In this document: positions 25,371-36,657 of the stretch, in pieces
Layout: the number at the start of each line of letters is the position of its first letter
How positions within the stretch are numbered: the first letter of the stretch is position 1
Assembly: GCF_963678635.1 (NCBI RefSeq)
Contig: NC_087064.1
Span: forward strand, 53,154,684-53,218,683
DNA length: 64,000 nt
Direction: 5' to 3'
Source: Symsagittifera roscoffensis
Taxonomy: Eukaryota; Xenacoelomorpha; Acoela; Convolutidae
Made by a program: the position numbers and the translations under genes
The notes under the pieces: generated by a model
Database searches by the model: none
What the model was told of the DNA's origin: nothing
What the model saw: only the letters and a program-made list of their open reading frames with translations

Positions 25371-28300
25371 TGACACTGGTTCTTTTTTTATTACTGTCCA
25401 AAATCTAATAATAGCTTTTTTGTTTAGTTATGCCAGAAATTGTTATTGATTGATGTATTCAGATGCTTTGTTTTGTAAAAGTGAATCTGGTTTTTAGTTT
25501 CCTTCTAAGTTGAAGCATAAATCGCAGTTTAGTCTTTAGGACTATGGTTTTCATGAAAAATGATGCTTTGTTATGGCAGTGCGATTTAATTTTTTCATTT
25601 TAAGTTTTCTTTTCCGCGTGATAGTCGTCATAGTGGTTCTTGGTTTGGTTCTTAGTCGAAGCTTAAATTGCAGTTTTCTTTTTAGACACAATAAATTTTC
25701 ATGAAAATTGCTGCTTTGATTTAGTATTGCAATGTTTTTTTATTTCCTTTACCGCATGATGATCAAAATCAGACTGATTCGTGATAGTCAATTCGGAATC
25801 TGTTTTTTTTTCTGCTCAGTTCTGTTTTCAGAAGTTCAAGAATAGCAATACGTTTTTGCCAAAGGTTGTAATTGCTTAGAAGACCTGATGCCTTTTTGTG
25901 TTATAGTCATGCTGGTTTTCTGTTCTAATAATTTTCATGTTGAAGAAGACTTTGCTGTTTTGTTCATAAGACAAGAAAACGTTTCTTTTTCATGAGAGCT
26001 GATGATTCGATTTGGTAGCGTGTTTTTGTCTTTTTTTGGTTATTTAATTTTTCCTTTTCTTCCGCATGATGACAAAACCCAGAATGATTCGTGACAGAAA
26101 ATTCGGAAGCTGACACTCTGGTTTTTTTGTGATTTTTTCGTTACTGTCTAAAATCTAATAATAGCTTTTATTTACTTGTTTAGTTACGCCAGAAGTTGTA
26201 ATTAATTCATGTTATCAGATGCTTTGTTCTGTTATAGTGATACTGGTTCTTAGTTTCGTTCTAAGTTGAACCATGAATCGCAGTTTTGTGTTTAGGACTG
26301 TTTTTCATTTTTATTTTCTTTTTCCGCATGATAGTCATAGTGGTTCTTGGTTTTGTTCTTAGTCGAAGCATAAATTGCAGTTTTATTTTTAGGCACAATA
26401 TATTTTCATGAAAATTGTTGCTCTGATTTGGTAGTGCAATCTTTGTTTATTTCCTTTACCGCATGATGATCCAAATCAGACTGATTCGTGATACTCAATT
26501 CGGAATCTGTTTTTTTTCTTCTGCTTAGTTCTTTTTTCAGAAAATCAATAGCAGCAATACAATTTTGGCAAAGGTTATAATTGCATCATAAGACCTGAAG
26601 CTCTTTTGTGTTATAGTATTGCTGGTTTTCTGTTCTAGTTTTTTTCTCATTGAAGAAGACTTTGCTGTTCTGTTTGTATGACTAGAAAACGTTTCTTTTT
26701 CATGAGAGCTGATGCTTTGATTTAGTAGGGTGTTATTGTTTTTTTGGTTACATACTTTTTGCTTTTCTTCCGCATGATGTTAAAGCCCAGAGTAAATTCG
26801 GAAGCTGACACTGGTTGTTTTTTTATAACTGTCCAAAATCTAATAATAGCTTTTTTTGTTTAGTTACGCCAGAAATTGTTATTGATTCATGTATTCAGAT
26901 GCCTTGTACTGTTATAGTGAATCTGGTTCTTAGTTTGGTTCTAAGTCGAAGCATAATTAGCATTTTAGTCTTTGAGTTTATGTTTTTCTTGAAAAATGAT
27001 TCTTTGTTTTGGTAGTGCCATATAAATTTTTCATTCTTAATTTCTTTTTCCGCATGAAAGTCATAGTGGTTCTTGGTTTTATTCTCATTCGAAGCATAAA
27101 TTGCAGTTTTATTTTTAGGCACAATATATTTTCATGAAAATTGTTGCTCTGATTTGGTAGTGCAATCTTTGTTTTTTCCCTTTACCGCATGATGATCATA
27201 ATCAGACTTATTGGTGAAGGTCAATTGAGAATCTGTTTTTTTTTCTGCTTAGTTCTGTTTTTAGAAAATCAATAGCAGCAATAAAATTTTGGCAAAGGTT
27301 TTAATTGCTTCCTAAGACCTGATGCTTTTTTGTGTTATAGTATTGCTGGTTTTCTGTTCTAGTTTTTTTTCTCATTGAAGAAGACTTTGCTGTTCTGTTT
27401 GTATGACTAGAAAACGTTTCTTTTTTATGAGAGCTGATGCTTTGATTTAGTAGTGTGTTATTGTTTTTTTTGGTTACATACTGTTTGCTTTTCTTCCGCA
27501 TGATGTTAAAGCCCAGAGTAAATTCGGAAGCTGACACTGGTTCTTTTTTTATTACTGTCCAAAATCTAATAATAGCTTTTTTGTTTAGTTATGCCAGAAA
27601 TTGTTATTGATTGATGTATTCAGATGCTTTGTTTTGTAAAAGTGAATCTGGTTTTTAGTTTCCTTCTAAGTTGAAGCATAAATCGCAGTTTAGTCTTTAG
27701 GACTATGGTTTTCATGAAAAATGATGCTTTGTTATGGCAGTGCGATTTAATTTTTTCATTTTAAGTTTTCTTTTCCGCGTGATAGTCGTCATAGTGGTTC
27801 TTGGTTTGGTTCTTAGTCGAAGCTTAAATTGCAGTTTTCTTTTTAGACACAATAAATTTTCATGAAAATTGCTGCTTTGATTTAGTATTGCAATGTTTTT
27901 TTATTTCCTTTACCGCATGATGATCAAAATCAGACTGATTCGTGATAGTCAATTCGGAATCTGTTTTTTTTTCTGCTCAGTTCTGTTTTCAGAAGTTCAA
28001 GAATAGCAATACGTTTTTGCCAAAGGTTGTAATTGCTTAGAAGACCTGATGCCTTTTTGTGTTATAGTCATGCTGGTTTTCTGTTCTAATAATTTTCATG
28101 TTGAAGAAGACTTTGCTGTTTTGTTCATAAGACAAGAAAACGTTTCTTTTTCATGAGAGCTGATGCTTCGATTTGGTAGCGTGTTTTTGTCTTTTTTTGG
28201 TTATTTAATTTTTCCTTTTCTTCCGCGTGATGACAAAACCCAGAATGATTCGTGACAGAAAATTCGGAAGCTGACACTCTGGTTTTTTTGTGATTTTTTC

Positions 28301-29700
28301 GTTACTGTCTAAAATCTAATAATAGCTTTTATTTACTTGTTTAGTTACGCCAGAAGTTGTAATTAATTCATGTTATCAGATGCTTTGTTCTGTTATAGTG
28401 ATACTGGTTCTTAGTTTCGTTCTAAGTTGAACCATGAATCGCAGTTTTGTGTTTAGGACTGTTTTTCATTTTTATTTTCTTTTTCCGCATGATAGTCATA
28501 GTGGTTCTTGGTTTTGTTCTTAGTCGAAGCATAAATTGCAGTTTTATTTTTAGGCACAATATATTTTCATGAAAATTGTTGCTCTGATTTGGTAGTGCAA
28601 TCTTTGTTTATTTCCTTTACCGCATGATGATCCAAATCAGACTGATTCGTGATACTCAATTCGAATCTGTTTTTTTTTTCTGCTTAGTTCTTTTTTCAGA
28701 AAATCAATAGCAGCAATACAATTTTGGCAAAGGTTATAATTGCATCATAAGACCTGAAGCTCTTTTGTGTTATAGTATTGCTGGTTTCCTGTTCTAGTTT
28801 TTTTCTCATTGAAGAAGACTTTGCTGTTCTGTTTGTATGACTAGAAAACGTTTCTTTTTCATGAGAGCTGATGCTTTGATTTAGTAAGGTGTTATTGTTT
28901 TTTTGGTTACATACTTTTTGCTTTTCTTCCGCATGATGTTAAAGCCCAGAGTAAATTCGGAAGCTGACACTGGTTGTTTTTTTATTACTGTCCAAAATCT
29001 AATAATAGCTTTTTTGTTTAGTTACGCCACAAATTGTTATTGATTCATGTATTCAGATGCTTTGTACTGTTATAGTGAATCTGGTTTTTAGTTTGGTTCT
29101 AAGTCGAAGCATAAATAGCATTTTAGTCTTTGAGTTTATGTTTTTCTTGAAAAATGATTCTTTATTTTGGTAGTGCCATATAAATTTTTCATTCTTAATT
29201 TCTTTTTCCGCATGAAAGTCATAGTGATTCTTGGTTTTATTCTCATTCGAAGCATAAATTGCAGTTTTATTTTTAGGCACAATATATTTTCATGAAAATT
29301 GTTGCTCTGATTTGGTAGTGCAATCTTTGTTTTTTCCCTTTACCGCATGATGATCATAATCAGACTTATTGGTGAAGGTCAATTGGGAATCTGTTTTTTT
29401 TCTGCTTAGTTCTGTTTTTAGAAAATCAATAGCAGCAATAAAATTTTGGCAAAGGTTTTAATTGCTTCCTAAGACCTGATGCTTTTTTGTGTTATAGTAT
29501 TGCTGGTTTTCTGTTCTAGTTTTTTTTCTCATTGAAGAAGACTTTGCTGTTCTGTTTGTATGACTAGAAAACGTTTCTTTTTTATGAGAGCTGATGCTTT
29601 GATTTAGTAGTGTGTTATTGTTTTTTTTGGTTACATACTGTTTGCTTTTCTTCCGCATGATGTTAAAGCCCAGAGTAAATTCGGACGCTGACACTCTGGT
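25370..29700. repeat. Satellite block with ~2,158-bp higher-order repeat, two near-identical copies
   Basis: Anchors near 25,458, 26,216 and 26,897 reappear near 27,617, 28,376 and 29,055. The cassette of about 2,158 bp at ~25,375-27,535 is repeated at ~27,535-29,695. Only scattered single-base and T-run length differences are visible (for example 'gctgatgattcg' versus 'gctgatgcttcg'). This points to a recent tandem duplication. No gene is seen. Confidence 0.92.
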
Positions 29701-31620
29701 TGTTTTTTTTATTACTGTTCAAAATCTAATAATAGCTTTTTTTGTTTAGTTACGCCAGAAACTGTTATTGATTCATGTATTCAGATGCTTTGTACTGTTA
29801 TAGTGAATCTGGTTTTTAGATTCGTTCTAAGTCGAAGCATAAATAGCATTTTAGTGTTTGAGTTTATGTTTTTCTTGAAAAACGATTCTTTGTTTTGGTA
29901 GTGCGATATAATTTTTTCATTCTTAGTTTCTTTTTCCGCATGATAGTCATAGTGGTTCTTGGTTTTGTTCTGAGTCGAAGCATAAATTGCAGTTTTATTT
30001 TTAGGCACAATATTTTTTCATGAAAATTGTTGCTCCGATTTGGTAGTGCAATCTTTGTTTATTTCCTTTACCGCATGATGATCATAATCAGACTGATTGG
30101 TGAAGGTCAATTGGGAATCTGTTTTTTTTTCTGCTTAGTTCTGTTTTCAGAGAATCAATAGCAGCAATACAATTTTGGCATAGGTTTTAATTGCTTCATA
30201 AGACCTGATGCTCTTTTGTGTTATAGTATTGCTGGTTTTCTGTTCTAGTTTTTTTTATCGTTGAAGAAGAATTAGCTGTATTGTTTGGAAGACTAGAAAA
30301 CGTTTCTTTTTCATCAAAGCTGATGCTTTGATTTGTTAGCGTGTTTTTGTTTCTTTTGCTCATTTGATTTTTCCTGTTCTTCCGCATGATGACAACCCAG
30401 ACTGATTCGTGACGGAAAATTCAGAAGCTGACACTTTGGTTGTTTGTGCTTTTTCATTGCTGTCTAAAATCTAATAGTAGTTTTTATTTACTTGTTTAGT
30501 TACGCCAGAAGTTGTAATTAATAATGTAACCAGATGCTTTGTTCTGTAATAGTGATACTTGTTCCTAGTTTTGTTCTAAGTTGAAGCATTAATCGCAGTT
30601 TAGTCTTTAGGACTATGATTTTCATGAAAAATGATGCTTTGATTTGGTAGTGCGATTTAATTTTTTTCTTTTCAATTTTCTTTTCCGCATGATAGTCATT
30701 GTGGTTCTTGGTTTTGTTCTTAGTCGAAGCATAAGTTGCAGTTTTTTTATTTTTAGGCACAATATATTTTCATGAAAATTGTTGCTCTGATTTCGTAGTG
30801 CATTGTTTGTTTATTTCCTTTTTCGCATGATGATCAAAATCAGACTGATTCGCGGGAGTCAATTCGAATCTTTTTTTTTCCGCTTAGTTCTGTTTTCGGA
30901 AGTTCAATAGTAGCAATACAATTTTGGCAGAGGCTGTAATTGCTTCATAAGACCTGATGCCTTTGTGTTGTAGTGATGCTGGTTTTGTTCTAATTTTTTT
31001 CTCGTTGAAGAAGAATTTGCTGTTTTGTTTGTAAGACTAGAAAACGTTTCTTTTTCATGAGAGCGGATGCTTTGATTTTGCAATGTGTTTTTTTGTTATT
31101 TAATGTTTGCTTTTCTTCCGCAGGATGTTAAAACCCAGACTGATTCGTGAGAGTAAATTCGGAAGCTGACCCTCTGGTTGTTGTTTTTTTCATTACTGTC
31201 TAAAATCTAATAATAGCTTTTTTTGTGTAGTTACGCCAGAAATTGTTATTGATTCAAGTAATCAGTTGTTTTGTTCTGCTGTAGTGAATCTGGTTCCTAG
31301 TTTTGTTCTAAGTGAAAGCATAAAATGGAATTAAGTCTTAGGACTATGTTTTTCATGAAAAATGATGCTTTGATGTGGTAGTGCGATTTAGTTTTTTCAT
31401 GTTGAATTTCCTTTTCCGCATGATAGTCATAGTGATTCTTGATTTCGTTCTAAGTCGAAGCATAAATTGCAGTTTAGTCTTAAGGAGTATGATTTTCATG
31501 AAAAATGATACTTCTATTTGGTAGTGCGTTATAATTTTTTTATTTTTAATTTCCTTTCCTGCATGATAGTCAGTGGTTCTTGTCCCGCATGAAGACCAGG
31601 TCAGGTTGATTCGTGAGAGC
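29700..31620. repeat. Satellite block, last recognisable long units
   Basis: Units with anchors near 29,779, 30,532 and 31,265 are still clearly of the long type. They accumulate substitutions and small deletions towards the right end (for example the altered anchor 'cagttgttttgttctg' near 31,265). Around 31,560-31,620 a truncated module joins directly to a differently diverged module. No gene is seen. Confidence 0.85.
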
Positions 31621-34600
31621 AATTTCGGAAGCTGGGACTTTCTCTGCGTTTGCTTCTAACTAGTTTGTCTGAAGTCCAATAAAAGCACTTTCTTTTGTTA
31701 AGGGTAGCTGCAAAGTGTCGTTGGTTCATTTAATAAGATATTTTCTGTTGATATAAAGATGTTGGTTCTCTTACTTATGTTCTTTTTTGCATCCGCTGTT
31801 TTTTTTTTAAAAGCTCGTTATTTTTTCCTAAAAGCTGATGCTTTGATTTGGTTGTTCGATTTTATTTTTAAAAGTTTCCTCCCGTAAGATGAGAGTAAAT
31901 TCTTGAGAGTAAATTCGGAAACTGAGATTTTCTCTGCGTTTTCATCTTCTGTCTGAATTCCTATAAAAGCTTTTTTTATTGAGGGTAGCTGCACAGTGTA
32001 GCTGATTCATGTATTCAGGTTATTTGTTTTGATTAAGTGATGATCCTTCTTTTTTTCATCAGAACACAAGTCTGATGCTTTGTTTTGATATAACGATGCT
32101 GTTTTTTTTCGGTCGGTTTTGTCTAATTTGAAATAGCTGTTTTTTAAAGACTAGAACGCCCTATTTTCATAAAAGCTGTTGCTTTCAATTCGTACTCTCT
32201 TTTTGTTTCTTTTAGTAGTTTTTCGTTTGCTTTGACCAAAATGCATGACCCAAATCAGTGTGATTCATGAAAAAAATTCAGAAGCTGAACTCTTCTTTGC
32301 TTGCGCTTATGTTTGTTTTGTCTGAATACCATTAATAGCCAATTCTCTTCTCAAGATAAGCCTAAAAGTGTAGTTGATTCCTACAATTTGATGCTTTTTT
32401 ATTGTCTTCCTGGTTTTTTTGTTTTAGATTAGAAAAAATTGCTGTTTTGTTCGGATACTATAAAGCGTTACTTTTTCTTGAAGGCGGATGCTTTGTTTGG
32501 TAGTGTTTTTTTGCTTTTTTTCGTTATCTCGTTATACCTTTTATTACGCATAATCAGAAAACTTAGGCTGACTCGTGAGAGTAACTTTGGAAGCTGAAAC
32601 TGTCTTTTTTGTGCTCTTCTTTTACTGTCTATTTTTTTTAATGATAGCTGCTCCTCTTCTTTAGGTTAGCCAGGAAGTGTGTTTGACTCATGTTATCAAA
32701 TACTTTGTTTTATAGTGATACTGGTTCTTAGCTTTCTTCATTTAGGTTGAAGCATAAGTCGCAGTTTAATTTCAAGGACACTCAACTTTTCCATGAAAAC
32801 TGATGCTTTGATTTGGTAGTGTGAGTTTGTTTCTTTCAGTTATTTCTTTCTCGTCCCGGACGAAGACCAGATCAGATTGATTCGTGAGAGTAAATTTGGA
32901 AGCTGAGACTTTCTCTGCGTTTGCTTCTTTATAATTTGTCTGAAGTCCAATAAAAGCTATTTCTTTTGTTTGGTTAGGGTAGCTGCAAAGTGTAGTTGCT
33001 TCATGTAATACGATAATTTGTTTTGATATAGTGATGTTGGCTCTCTTGCTTATGTTCTTTTTTCTGCAGTTTTTTTGAAGAACGTTACTTTCTCTTGAAA
33101 GCTGATGCTTTGACTTGGTTGTTCGATTTTCTTTCTTTTGGTTTTTGTCACCTCCCGTATGATGACCAGATCATATTGATTCATGAGAGTAAATCCGGAT
33201 TTTGGGAGTTTCTCTGCGTTTCTTGTTTACAGTTTTTCTGAAGTCCAGCAAAAGCTTTTTTTTTTATTGAGCATAGCTGCAAAGTGTAGTTGATTCATCT
33301 AATACGATAATATTTTTTGATACAGTGATGTTGGCTCTCTTGCTTATGTTCTTTTTTCTGCAGTGTTTTTGAAGAACGTTACTTTCACTTGAAAGCTGAT
33401 GCTTTGACTTGGTTGTTCGATTTTCTTTCTTTTGGTTTTTCTCACCTCCCGTATGATGACCAGATCAGATTGATTCATGAGAGTAAATCCGGATTTTGAG
33501 AGTTTCTCTGAGTTTCTTGTTTATAGTTTTTCTGAAGTCCAGCAAAAGCTTTTTTTTTATTGAGCATAGCTGCAAAGTGTAGTTGATTCATCTCATACGA
33601 TAATATGTTTTGATACAGTGATGTTGGCTCTCTTGCTTATGTTTTTTTCTGCTGTTTTATTGAAGCACTTTTCTTTCTCTTGAAAGCTGATGCTTTGACT
33701 TGATTGTTCGATTTCCTTTCTTTCGGTTTTTCTCACCTCCCGTATGATGACCAGATCAGATTGATTCATGAGAGTAAATTCGGAAGCTGAGATTTTCTCT
33801 GCGTTTTATTTATGTTTTATCTGAAGTCCAATAAGAGCTATTTCTTTTTGACAAGAGCTGCAAAGTACAGTTAATTCATGTAATCAGGTAATTTGTTTTG
33901 GTATATAGATGCTCCTTCGTTAATTTTTTTCATTTTTCATCTGAACACTAGTCTGATGCTTTTTTTGTTGACATAACGATGCTGTTTTATTCGGTCGTTT
34001 TTGTCTAATTTAAATGGCTATTTTTTTACAGACTTGAATGCCCTAATTTTCATGAAAGCTGGCGCTTTGAATGGTAACTGTGATTGGTTTCAATTAGTAG
34101 TTTTTCATTTGCTTCGAGCTAGCATGATGACGAAATTCACTGTGAATCATGAGAGCAACTTTGTTAGCTAAAATTTTTTCTGCTTAATATCAGTTTGTTT
34201 GGTCTAGTTTTTCATTTGCTTTGATCTAGCATGATGACAAAAATCAGTGTGATTCATAAGAGTAAGTTCGGAAGCTGAAACTTTCTCTGCTTAATTTTAG
34301 TTTGTTTAGTCTGAAGTCCAATAATAGCCATTTTTAGATCAAGACAAACCAGAAAGCATGATTGATTCCTTCAATTTGATGCTTTTTTGTGTTCCTGGTT
34401 TTTTGTTTTGTACTAGAAAAAACTGCTGTTTAGTTGGGAGGACCAGAAAACGTTGCTTTTCAAGAAAGCTGATGCTTTGATTTGGCAGTGTGAGCTTGTT
34501 TTTTTTTGGTTTTATCGTTTTGCTTTTGTTACATGATTACAAAACTCAGTCTGATTCAAGACAGAACTTGCAAGCAAAAACTGTCGTTTGTGCTTTTTTT

Positions 34601-36370
34601 ATTACTCTCCAACTTTTAATGATAGCTGTTGCTTTTGTGTAGGTTAGCCAAAAAATGTAATTGAACCAACTAATTAGATGCTTAGTTTTATTTTGATACC
34701 AGTTCTTAGTTTTGTTCTCTCAAGTGGAAACATAAATCGCAGTTTTCTTTTTAGGACACGTTTCTTTTTCATGAAAATTGATGCTGTGATTTGGATGTGT
34801 GACATTGTTTCTTTCCGATATTTTTTCTCTCCTCCCGCATGAAGACCAGATGAGATTGATTCGTGAGCGTAAATTCGGAAGCTGAGGTTTTCTCTGCGTT
34901 CTGTTACTTATGTTTTCTCTGAAGTCCAATAAGTGCTTTTTTTATTGAGGGTAGCTGCAAAATGTAGTTGATTCATGTATTCAGGTAATTTGTTTTGATT
35001 CAGTGATACTCCTTTTTTTATCAGAACAAAAGTCTGATGCTTTGTTTTGATATAAGGATGCTGTTATTTTTTCGTCGATTTTGTCAAATTTCAAATAGCT
35101 GTTTTTTTTAAAACTAGACTGCCCTAATTTTCATGAAAGCTGGTGCTTTGAATGGTAACTGTGATTGGTTTCTTTTTGTAGTTTTTCATTTGCTTTGATC
35201 TAGCATGATGACCAAAATCAATTTGATTCATGAGAGTAAATTCGGAAGCTGAAACTTTCTCTGCCTAATTTAGTTCGTTTGGTCTGAAGTCCAATAATAG
35301 CCATTTTTTTTCTGTCAAGACTAGCCAGAAAGGATGATAGCTTCCTTAATTTTGATGTTTTTTTTCGTTCCTGGTTTTTTGTTTTGTTAGAAAATATTGC
35401 TGTTTAGTTGGGAGGACTAGAAAACCTCTTTTTGCTTTTGTTACGCATGATTACAAAACTCAGTCTGATTCGATCTCAGTTTTATTTCTAGGACAAGTTA
35501 CTTTTTCATGAAAATTGATGCTTTGATTTGGATGTCTGAGATTGTTTCTTTCAGATATTTTTTCTCTCTCCTCCCGCATGAAGACCGGATCAGATTGATT
35601 CGTGAGCGTAAATTCGGAAGCTGAGGTTTTCTCTGCGTTTTGTTATTTATGTTTTCTCTGAAGTCCAATAAAAGCTTTTTTATTGAGGGTAGCTGCAAAG
35701 TATAGTTGATTCATGTGTTCAGGTAATTTGTTTTGGTTCAGTCATGCTCCCTTTTTTTATCAGAACAAAATTCTGATGCTTTATTTTGATATAACGATGC
35801 TGTTTTTTTCGTCGGTTTTGTCAAATTTCAAATAGCTGTTTTTTTAAAACTAGACTCCCCTAATTTTCATGAAAGCTGGTGCTTTGAATGGTAACTGTGA
35901 TTGGTTTCTTTTAGTAGTTTTTCATTTGCTTTGATCTAGCATGATGACCAAAATCAATCTGATTCATGAGAGTAAATTCGGAAGCTGAAACTTTCTCTGC
36001 TTACACTTGTTTGTTTTGTCTGAATCCCAATAATAGCCATTTTTTTTGGTCAAGACTAGCCAGAAAGCATGATTGATTCCTTCAATTTGATGTTTTTTTT
36101 TCGTTCCTGGTTTTTTGTTTTGCGCTAGAAAAAATTGCTGTTTTGTTTGGAGGACTAGAAAACGCTGCTTTTCCAAGAAAGCTGATGCTTTGATTTGGCA
36201 GTGTGATTTTGTTTCTTTCGGTTATATCGTTTTTGCTTTTGTTACGCGAGGGATTGGGAAGCGGAAAGTCGTTTATTGTGCCTTTTTTTATTTGTCTGAT
36301 TTTTATTGATAGCTGTTCCGCTTGCTTAGGTTATAATTGGCGTGCGTCTCTTAAAAAGTTCTGTAGACTC
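31620..36370. repeat. Diverged edge of the satellite array
   Basis: Old, degenerate relatives of the same modules, still in the same orientation. Recurrent motifs are 'tttctctgcgttt', 'ctgaagtccaataaaagc', 'agctgcaaagtgtag' and 'gatgctttgatttgg'. A local ~300-bp tandem repeat is visible at about 33,135-33,750 and a ~740-bp repeat at about 34,830-36,000. Similarity to the core array fades until about 36,370, just before the first gene. This gradient is what is expected where unequal exchange no longer homogenises the edge. Confidence 0.85.
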
Positions 36371-36378
36371 ACAGCTTT

Positions 36379-36452
36379 ACTCATTTAGTTTTTCCCAGTA
36401 GCGTTATCGGTCAAATTTTTGCTTGTGTATGCGAAGTGCAACTTCGCTTCTG
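36379..36452. repeat. Dispersed repeat with terminal hairpin, copy left of exon 1
   Basis: Contains 'cccagtagcgttatcggtca' and 'gcttgtgtatgcgaag', then a perfect 7-bp hairpin with a 3-nt loop at 36,431-36,447. A near-identical direct copy lies at 38,789-38,860, so the two copies flank the first coding exon of the LOTUS/Tudor gene. It belongs to the family with the 'gcgaag...cttcgc' hairpin found about ten times in the right half. Confidence 0.8.
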
Positions 36453-36609
36453 TGTAATTTATTGTTATCTTAGCAAATTTTTAAAATGCCTTTTGAAAAT
36501 GCTTCAAAATTATTTATTTTTCATTGAAAATCCTCTTAAATCCGTTTTTTTAGCTCATTGAAACTATCGCAGCTGCGTGTTGGTTATGTTTTAAAAAAAA
36601 TTTAATTTC

Positions 36610-36611
36610 AG
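36610..36611 (+). promoter_or_regulatory. Candidate splice acceptor upstream of the LOTUS/Tudor start codon
   Basis: The sequence 'tttaatttcag' ends 46 nt before the ATG at 36,658. It could accept a 5'-UTR exon or a spliced leader. The resulting leader would contain 'gagggtttatcat' at 36,640-36,652, a 13-mer also present just upstream of the OSTM1 acceptor. Confidence 0.4.
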
Positions 36612-36657
36612 ATTTGTAATTTTATAGTGTTAGCATCTGGAGGGTTTATCATTCACA

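Noticed and set aside
1-31620. Dozens of 60-118-codon ORFs on both strands in the left half as genes
   Set aside because: They repeat at the satellite period, occur on both strands of the same sequence, lack known domains, and break by frameshift in many units.
1-31620. CRISPR array
   Set aside because: Repeat and 'spacer' segments are all repeated at 425-750 bp periods; there are no short repeats with unique spacers and the genes are eukaryotic.
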